From NCBI GenBank assembly GCA_964606065.1, contig CAZSEX010000012.1, positions 1-49,268 on the forward strand: a DNA stretch of 49,268 nucleotides. Reading direction: 5' to 3'. The position numbers and the translations under genes were made by a program. Under the pieces are notes generated by a model. That model was not told where the DNA came from. It saw only the letters and a program-made list of their open reading frames with translations, and ran no database searches. Source of the stretch: JAFGHJ01 sp964606065. GTDB lineage: Bacteria; Hydrothermota; UBA3072. How positions within the stretch are numbered: the stretch's first letter is position 1; every line of letters starts with the position of its first letter. Shown here in pieces: positions 44,915-49,268 of the stretch.

Positions 44915-44938
44915 ATATCAACGGGGTCAAACCCCTTT
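44915..44938. repeat. REP-like GGGGTCAAACCCC palindrome
   Basis: GGGG at 44923-44926 pairs with CCCC at 44932-44935 around a 5-nt loop, and the 15-bp flank ATATCAACGGGGTCA recurs inverted at positions 1-15. A half copy (CAACGGGGTCA) lies at 44792-44802. These look like REP-type elements; no RAYT transposase is in the window. Confidence 0.5.
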
Positions 44939-45070
44939 AACACTGTTAACACTTCCGGTGATATATTTCTACGTCTTCAAAGCGGACGATTTCGAAAAAC
45001 ATCATAAGATGATACTGGTGAAGTAGTGAATGGTGAATGGTAAATAGTGAATAGTAACAAATAACTAAGA

Positions 45071-45112
45071 ATCGGCTCAGAGTTCTTTTTCAGGATTCTG
45101 AGCCGGTTTTTT
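45071..45112 (+). terminator. Rho-independent terminator (left hairpin of the toxin-antitoxin cassette)
   Basis: CGGCTCAGA (45073-45081) pairs with TCTGAGCCG (45097-45105), extended to about 11 bp, around a 15-nt loop and followed by TTTTTT. It would end transcription coming from the esterase side. A diverged copy lies after the toxin gene. Confidence 0.85.
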
Positions 45113-45116
45113 ATGG

Positions 45117-45144
45117 TTGACATAGAAAAAAAACTGGATATAAT
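45117..45144 (+). promoter_or_regulatory. Consensus promoter of the toxin-antitoxin pair
   Basis: Perfect TTGACA (45117-45122), 16-nt spacer and perfect TATAAT (45139-45144). It lies inside the longer in-frame ORF, which shows that translation begins at ATG 45179 after TAGGAG. Confidence 0.88.
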
Positions 45145-45178
45145 TATTATTAGGAAAAAGCAAATAGGAGTTATAAAA

Positions 45179-45397
45179 ATGAGTAATGTACATTTGTCCG
45201 AATTTCTACAGCTTAGCGTATCGGAGAGAGCAAAACTGGCTCAGGTCATCTGGGATAGCATCGCGGAAACACCCGATTCAATCCCACTTACAGATAAAGA
45301 GCGCGAAGAACTCAACCGCAGGCTTTCAGCTTACTTAAAAGATACCAATACGGGCAAAACCTGGAAAGAGGTAAAAAACAAAATTCTCGATAAGTGA
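45179..45397 (+). CDS. Antitoxin of a RelE/ParE-type module (addiction-module component family)
   Basis: A 72-residue small acidic protein resembling the putative addiction-module component family: the N-terminal LSVSERAKLAQVIWDSI block, then TDKEREELNRRLSAYLKDTNTGKTWKEV. It should neutralise the downstream toxin and probably repress its own promoter. ATG 45179 is chosen because the consensus promoter (45117-45144) lies upstream of it and TAGGAG is 8 nt before. The stop overlaps the toxin ATG (TGATG). Confidence 0.85.
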   Translation: MSNVHLSEFLQLSVSERAKLAQVIWDSIAETPDSIPLTDKEREELNRRLSAYLKDTNTGKTWKEVKNKILDK

Positions 45398-45696
45398 TGG
45401 TACATACCATCACTATTCAGCCGAAAGCCGAGGAAGATCTGAAGAAAGCTTATCGCTGGTACGAAAAAAGGCTGTCAGGCCTGGGTTTTCAATTTATTGA
45501 ACAAGTTGAGGTTATTTTCGATCAAATCTCCAAAAAGCCTAAGATTTACCCCGTTGTTTACCGGAATATTCGTCGAGGACTCCTTAAAAGATTTCCTTAC
45601 GCCGTTTTCTACATAATTGAACCCAGGCAAATTGTTGTATTAGCTGTCCTGCACCAGGCTCGTGACCCCAACCGCTGGAAACAAAGGAAACAATAA
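45397..45696 (+). CDS. RelE/ParE-family toxin
   Basis: A 99-residue small basic protein. It has the family order of a charged helix pair (AEEDLKKAYRWYEKRLSGLG), then VVYRNIRRGLLKRFPYAVFYIIEPRQIVVLAVLHQARDPNRW. Toxins of this fold cleave mRNA on ribosomes (RelE) or poison gyrase (ParE); the sequence does not decide which. ATG 45397 overlaps the antitoxin stop. It lies between two related hairpins. Confidence 0.87.
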   Translation: MVHTITIQPKAEEDLKKAYRWYEKRLSGLGFQFIEQVEVIFDQISKKPKIYPVVYRNIRRGLLKRFPYAVFYIIEPRQIVVLAVLHQARDPNRWKQRKQ

Positions 45697-45730
45697 TTCA
45701 ATCGCTTAAAAAATAATTAATAGCTAAAAA

Positions 45731-45771
45731 CCGGCTCGGGATCTTTTTCTAGCGTCCTGAACCGATCTATT
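45731..45771 (+). terminator. Imperfect terminator-like hairpin (right copy)
   Basis: CGGCTCGGGAT (45732-45742) pairs imperfectly with GTCCTGAACCG (45754-45764), followed by ATCTATTTTT. It is a diverged version of the hairpin at 45071-45112, in the same orientation and with the same ATARCTAARAA lead-in, so the two form direct repeats around the toxin-antitoxin genes. Confidence 0.6.
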
Positions 45772-45915
45772 TTTAGAAAATCATTCGCGTAATTAGCGTG
45801 ATTTGTTTTTTCTAATTTTGTTAGTGCCTGGGTGTATTGGTGGGTAAAAAAACAGCCCAATCGCCTAACCGACAAACAGACTAACACTAAAAATCTTCGT
45901 GTACTTAGCCTGCCC

Positions 45916-45969
45916 CGTGGAATAGATAAACATCATGACGGAATTTCTATTCCACGAAGGGCGCCTTCG
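45916..45969. repeat. Paired hairpins of a dispersed element
   Basis: CGTGGAATAGA (45916-45926) pairs perfectly with TCTATTCCACG (45946-45956) over a 19-nt loop, and CGAAGG (45955-45960) pairs with CCTTCG (45964-45969). Similar wording occurs at about 8031-8079, so this seems to be a dispersed non-coding element rather than a terminator (no T run). Confidence 0.5.
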
Positions 45970-46048
45970 CGGCTATATGAAATTTAGTAAAAATATAGGG
46001 TTTTTCTATAATTTGAATTATAATTATAGTATAATTATTTTTTTTATC

Positions 46049-46076
46049 TTGACATTTTGGTAATTATGCGTATAAT
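46049..46076 (+). promoter_or_regulatory. Consensus promoter of the surface locus
   Basis: Perfect TTGACA (46049-46054), 16-nt spacer and perfect TATAAT (46071-46076), preceded by AT-rich sequence. A leader of about 33 nt carries AAAGGAGG before ATG 46116. Confidence 0.9.
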
Positions 46077-46115
46077 TAAGAGGTAAATTCATACTCAAAC
46101 AAAAAGGAGGTAAGT

Positions 46116-46808
46116 ATGAAAAAGTTAAGTCTGTTAGTAGTTGCTAAATTGTTGTTGGTTAGTATGATTACCTATGGTCAGTCCTGGAAATCCGGAACCG
46201 GAAAATTATACGTTAATCCTACTTCTGCCAAAGTTGCTATTGGATTGACAAATCCGAAAAGCAAATTGCATGTAGAGTGTAAGGTATCTGGACCAATAGC
46301 TCCCGAAGAACGAGCTGCTATTTTTGGCTATAATACCTATAGTAATTCGCTTTATACCAATCCGATTGGAGTCTTTGGGCAAGTAAATGGAAAAAGCGGC
46401 AGAGCTATTTACGGTCATAGTGAAAATTCGAACGGATATGGTGGTTACTTCGTTGGGAAGGGTTATTTTTCAGGCAACTTAGGAATTGGCACAACCACTC
46501 CAGACTACAAATTAGAGGTCAACGGCACGATAAGAGCAAAAGAAATAAAGGTCGAAACAGGCTGGTCTGATTTTGTATTCGCGGATAACTATAAACTTAT
46601 GCCTCTCGATAAACTTGAAAACCACATAAAAGCCAATAAAAGTCTCCCCGGAATCCCGACAGAAAAAGAAGTACTCGAAAATGGAATAGAACTCGGTGAA
46701 ATGCAGGCGAAACTCTTAGAAAAGATCGAAGAATTGACATTGTATGTAATTGAATTGAAAAAAGAGAATGAAGAACTGAAAAATCGAATATCTGCGCTTG
46801 AGAAATAA
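46116..46808 (+). CDS. Secreted S74-like/fibre-type surface protein
   Basis: A 230-residue protein with signal peptide (about 1-21). It has short beta-strand modules resembling phage-fibre or Bacteroidota surface proteins (VAIGLTNPKSKLHVE and GNLGIGTTTPDYKLEVNGTIRAKEIKV), then the segment YKLMPLDKLENHIKANKSLPGIPTEKEV. A C-terminal coiled coil (about 192-229, KIEELTLYVIELKKENEELKN) suggests trimerisation. The family's self-cleaving chaperone catalysis is not shown by the sequence. It lies upstream of a propeller protein and an M23-like peptidase on the same strand. Confidence 0.78.
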   Translation: MKKLSLLVVAKLLLVSMITYGQSWKSGTGKLYVNPTSAKVAIGLTNPKSKLHVECKVSGPIAPEERAAIFGYNTYSNSLYTNPIGVFGQVNGKSGRAIYGHSENSNGYGGYFVGKGYFSGNLGIGTTTPDYKLEVNGTIRAKEIKVETGWSDFVFADNYKLMPLDKLENHIKANKSLPGIPTEKEVLENGIELGEMQAKLLEKIEELTLYVIELKKENEELKNRISALEK

Positions 46809-46841
46809 AACTTCTTAAAGGAAGTTTTGATCTTTACATAT

Positions 46842-46850
46842 TGGTATAAT
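46842..46850 (+). promoter_or_regulatory. Extended -10 promoter element
   Basis: TGGTATAAT (46842-46850) is an extended -10 without a well-placed -35. It could start transcription of the propeller gene at 46904 separately from the gene upstream. Confidence 0.5.
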
Positions 46851-46871
46851 AATTAGTACAAGCAGGAGGTC

Positions 46872-46886
46872 TTAAAACCGGTTTAA
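46872..46886. promoter_or_regulatory. AAACCGGTTT palindrome between two Shine-Dalgarno-like sites
   Basis: A 10-bp perfect palindrome (46875-46884) lies just after a GGAGG (about 46864) and before the GGGAGG that serves ATG 46904. It falls at about +20 of the predicted transcript, so it could be an operator, a start-site decoy or a small RNA hairpin. Confidence 0.3.
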
Positions 46887-46903
46887 AAAAACGGGAGGCA
46901 ATT

Positions 46904-48406
46904 ATGAACCGTATTAGTAAAGTACCAATGATTCTTTTCTTAATTTTAATTGGATGTGACGTCCACGCGATTCAACTTCCGGTAGGTTCCAACTTTGAGA
47001 TTCTCTACGAACAGAATTTTGATAAGGAAATCAATGAGATTGCTTTCGATTCATATGAAAAGGACGGTAGCATTACGTATTATCCGAAGATTGTGGTTTT
47101 TAAAGAAAGAGACGATTTTACCGTAAAAAGAGAATATACAGATGAGAAACATGTTGTCAAAAGAGAAAAACAGGAAATTGTGGTCTTCTCACCAGAGGAA
47201 AATGAAATCACAAATATTAAAGGACCAACAATCACTTCTTTCCAAGGGGGGGAAATCTATATATCAGAGGGTGGAAGATACTTTGCGATACTGCAAACAA
47301 CTATCTGGGATTATTTTTACTCCGATATGACCCAACTCTATTTTTCTCAAGATGAAATAGATAGTATACTTGAAAAAGGGGAGAAAGGTCGTATGGCAAG
47401 GGAAAAAAGGGAGAAAAGTAGAGATAAACTGAAAGAGTTCATTCGGGAAAAATATGAAGCGGAACATGGAAAATTGGAAGAAACTAACTTAAGTGTTTAT
47501 AATGATAAAGGGGAAATGCTATGGCGTAAAGAGCCATGGGAAGATATACCTTACGATGCTAGTTACGCAATGAAAATTTCCCCTAAGGATGGGAGTCTTT
47601 TTTTTGGCTTACTCGGAATGGAAGCTTCCTGGATTTATGAGCCAAACGGCACCAAAAAGAAAGCCTTCCCTCCTGAATTACATGAATACATACCCCAAGA
47701 TTTGGGTTTTGCACGAAATTGGGAATATATAGCAATTGGATTTCAAGAAGAACCCACACATTTTTATAAGGAACTCCCCGGAAGGAGCTCAAAGCCCGGA
47801 GTGGCATTCCTGGATTCCAACTGGAATCTTCTTTGGAAGAAGTCACTCGATAATTACTTGATTTCAGGGGTAGTTATTTCTCCTTACGGTTCTTATGTAG
47901 CTACTGAAACTTATACTATGAAAGGAACTGGAAAAAAAGGCGAGGAGAGTAAAATAGAGAGCAGAATGGCTGTAAATACGGGGCATCTCTTCAATAGAGA
48001 AGGTGAACTTATTATGAATCCTCCTCTGGGTGGAGGGTTAGGAAGGAACACTTTATCTCTCTTTTCGGAAAACGAAAAATACTTTGCTGCTCGTGATGAT
48101 AAACATCTTTCCTTTATTGATATAGAAAAGAAAAAGGTTATCTATGAGAAAGAGTTTTCCTCTCGCATTTGGGCTATTTCAGTGTCGAATAAGGGCAGAT
48201 GTGTTTTATTAGCAGGGCATAAGGTTCATGTGGTTGATGAGAATGGCCATGAAATATGGGATAGTGGAACAACATTAAATGAAATTTCCGTACATTCTAT
48301 ACATCTCTTAGGCTGGGATAATAACAATCCAATCATTGGAGTTATAGTTAGAGAAACTGGAGAAATAGAAATGGGTAAGATTTTAATCGATGGAGGGGAC
48401 CAATGA
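46904..48406 (+). CDS. Propeller-type putative lipoprotein, unknown
   Basis: A 500-residue envelope protein. The N-terminus ends in LILIGCD, a plausible lipobox with Cys18 and Asp at +2. A mature domain of repeating strands follows (GRYFAILQT, DGSLFFGLLG, SPYGSYVATE, NKGRCVLLAG, KVHVVDENGHEIWDSG) that looks like a WD40/PQQ-like propeller. A charged helical insert is at about residues 150-195. No enzyme motif. It overlaps the M23-like gene by four bases, so the two probably work together at the envelope. A different start for the signal is not needed. Confidence 0.72.
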   Translation: MNRISKVPMILFLILIGCDVHAIQLPVGSNFEILYEQNFDKEINEIAFDSYEKDGSITYYPKIVVFKERDDFTVKREYTDEKHVVKREKQEIVVFSPEENEITNIKGPTITSFQGGEIYISEGGRYFAILQTTIWDYFYSDMTQLYFSQDEIDSILEKGEKGRMAREKREKSRDKLKEFIREKYEAEHGKLEETNLSVYNDKGEMLWRKEPWEDIPYDASYAMKISPKDGSLFFGLLGMEASWIYEPNGTKKKAFPPELHEYIPQDLGFARNWEYIAIGFQEEPTHFYKELPGRSSKPGVAFLDSNWNLLWKKSLDNYLISGVVISPYGSYVATETYTMKGTGKKGEESKIESRMAVNTGHLFNREGELIMNPPLGGGLGRNTLSLFSENEKYFAARDDKHLSFIDIEKKKVIYEKEFSSRIWAISVSNKGRCVLLAGHKVHVVDENGHEIWDSGTTLNEISVHSIHLLGWDNNNPIIGVIVRETGEIEMGKILIDGGDQ

Positions 48407-49268
48407 GAAAATTCTTAAAAGTTCTTTTTACAATCATAATTCTCTTTTTCACTTCATTCAATATATATAGCTTTAAATGGCCATTTGGCAGAGCGATAGA
48501 CTATGTCGATGAGGGTCCTCAAAAAATCACATCTACCTACGGAGAGTACAGAGAAGGAGGAGGTACGGTTGGCAGCTACTTTGAATACGAGCACTTCCAT
48601 GATGGTGTGGACATCGTGCCTCTAAGCGGTGTTCCTTCTACGATCTATTCAGTGTCAAATACAACTGTCTGGAAAACTAACGAGGAATATCACTATATAT
48701 TAACAACTTGGCAGGATTATCGCCACGTAGAGACCCCATTCGCGGTTGATGTAAATGATTTAGTAAACACTGATACTGTTTTATCAGAATGGGGTTATCA
48801 ATTATCATGGGCACACCTCCATTTTAGTAACAGATTATATTCCGACACTACACCTTACTATTCCAATAATCCACTTGATCCGGATTTTATATATCCTAAT
48901 CGTTTTGAAGAGTTATGCGAGGATTATAACGATCCTTCAATTATTGATATATTTATTACGTTAGATGGAGATGACGAGTATAAAGAATTAAATCCCAATA
49001 ATATTCCTGAAAATACAGATGTGGATATTATAGTAAAAGCAGAGGAAAATACCACATATCCAGAAGGAATCGACCTTCACAATGGAGTATTCAAGATTAA
49101 GTATAATTTTGATTATGAATGGGAATATAGGGATAGTTTCCTTTTTGACAGTATGCCGTTACATTGGGATATATATTACGTGTACGATACTGCGCGTTCA
49201 CACACAGATCCATTTGGAGAATATTACTATATAATCACAAATAAGATGGATGCTAACGGAAGCTATAA
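48403..49268 (+). CDS. M23-like peptidase (3' end beyond the window)
   Basis: An open frame of 288 codons with no stop, cut by the window end. A signal or anchor segment (about 6-22) precedes ITSTYGEY and a metallopeptidase-like core: EHFHDGVDI gives His66 and Asp70 (the HxxxD zinc ligands of LytM/M23 enzymes), and WAHLHF gives the HxH motif with His140. The spacing and flanks are unusual for M23, with a longer insert and no obvious glycine-rich linker. The usual role is peptidoglycan cross-link cleavage. The remaining sequence (after about 150) is acidic with tyrosine-rich segments of unknown function. The ATG overlaps the previous stop (ATGA). Confidence 0.7.
   Translation, partial: MRKFLKVLFTIIILFFTSFNIYSFKWPFGRAIDYVDEGPQKITSTYGEYREGGGTVGSYFEYEHFHDGVDIVPLSGVPSTIYSVSNTTVWKTNEEYHYILTTWQDYRHVETPFAVDVNDLVNTDTVLSEWGYQLSWAHLHFSNRLYSDTTPYYSNNPLDPDFIYPNRFEELCEDYNDPSIIDIFITLDGDDEYKELNPNNIPENTDVDIIVKAEENTTYPEGIDLHNGVFKIKYNFDYEWEYRDSFLFDSMPLHWDIYYVYDTARSHTDPFGEYYYIITNKMDANGSY

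Larger units (their letters stand above)
44785..45178. other. Repeat-rich intergenic region before the toxin-antitoxin pair
   Basis: Holds two GGGGTCA elements (44792-44802 and 44915-44938), a degenerate run of GTGAATG heptamers (45025-45058), a terminator hairpin (45071-45112) and the antitoxin promoter (45117-45144). An in-frame upstream start for the antitoxin at 45113 overlaps its promoter and is not used. Otherwise no gene is seen. Confidence 0.6.
45697..46115. other. Intergenic region with hairpins and a promoter
   Basis: Holds the second TA-flanking hairpin (45731-45771), a stretch with degenerate dispersed-repeat wording (GCGTAATTAGCGTGATTTG near 45789), a strong 11-bp hairpin (45916-45956), a short adjoining hairpin (45955-45969) and an AT-rich run with TATAATTATAGTATAATTA in front of the promoter at 46049. 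No gene is seen. Confidence 0.6.

Noticed and set aside
45025..45058. Degenerate GTGAATG heptamer run as a functional element
   Set aside because: It is short, imperfect and unlinked to any start or stop site, so simple slippage explains it.
45113..45178. Longer N-terminus for the antitoxin starting at ATG 45113
   Set aside because: The consensus -35 and -10 boxes (45117-45144) fall within it, and the downstream ATG has a good TAGGAG site.
45060..45772. Integron cassette with attC sites around the toxin-antitoxin pair
   Set aside because: The flanking hairpins have T runs and lack the GTTRRRY/RYYYAAC core sites, so terminator-type repeats fit better.
1..49268. tRNA, rRNA, CRISPR or insertion-sequence genes
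   Set aside because: I looked for cloverleaf arms, regularly spaced direct repeats and transposase motifs on both strands and saw none. A covariance-model search would be decisive.

Overview
This looks like a chromosomal window from an uncultured, anaerobic, AT-rich bacterium with a Gram-negative-type envelope, probably in or near the FCB group (a WOR-3/Stahlbacteria-like lineage is my best guess, held loosely). The reasons are: proteins with C-terminal sorting tails of the type IX secretion kind, an SLBB-rich polysaccharide export protein, an MglA GTPase with a roadblock partner, a four-subunit pyruvate:ferredoxin oxidoreductase, a THI4-type thiazole synthase with the archaeal-like histidine, and many degenerate CACAGAG-type intergenic repeats. 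No rRNA, tRNA, CRISPR array, transposase or phage gene is visible.

Layout. 50-7914 (-): a tightly overlapping operon of three large extracytoplasmic beta-propeller proteins, two of them paralogues. 8103-11467 (+): dnaG and rpoD, preceded by a 12-codon mini-ORF with a perfect Shine-Dalgarno sequence. 11565-12701 (-): a fold-type-I aminotransferase homologue that lacks the PLP-binding lysine. 13080-15596 (+): a multi-SLBB export protein. 15657-26020 (+): a seven-gene run of DUF502, CorC-like, dnaE, a small barrel-like protein, purA, secA and lepB. 26347-31932 (+): purB followed by a phosphatase, a glucosyl-3-phosphoglycerate synthase-like GT and two further glycosyltransferases, which fits synthesis of a glucosylglycerate/mannosylglucosylglycerate compatible solute. 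32031-37669 (-): thi4, thiE, porG-D-A-B, roadblock and mglA, a run that joins thiamine diphosphate synthesis to a TPP-dependent enzyme. 37850-38506 (-): an isochorismatase-fold hydrolase. 38950-49268: an accessory region with two convergent secreted repeat proteins, a CE15-type esterase, a small toxin-antitoxin pair between two related hairpins, and a surface locus (S74-like protein, propeller protein, M23-like peptidase cut by the window end).

Regulation. Promoters are easy to see because they follow TTGACA-16/17-TATAAT closely. In three cases the -10 box ends only 6-8 nt before an ATG with no Shine-Dalgarno sequence, which predicts leaderless mRNAs. Other genes have ordinary leaders with AGGAGG-type sites, so both initiation modes seem to coexist.

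No single locus is certainly a new system. The best candidates for new biology are the lysine-less aminotransferase, the triple propeller operon, the leaderless promoter class, the dnaG mini-ORF and the hairpin-flanked toxin-antitoxin cassette.
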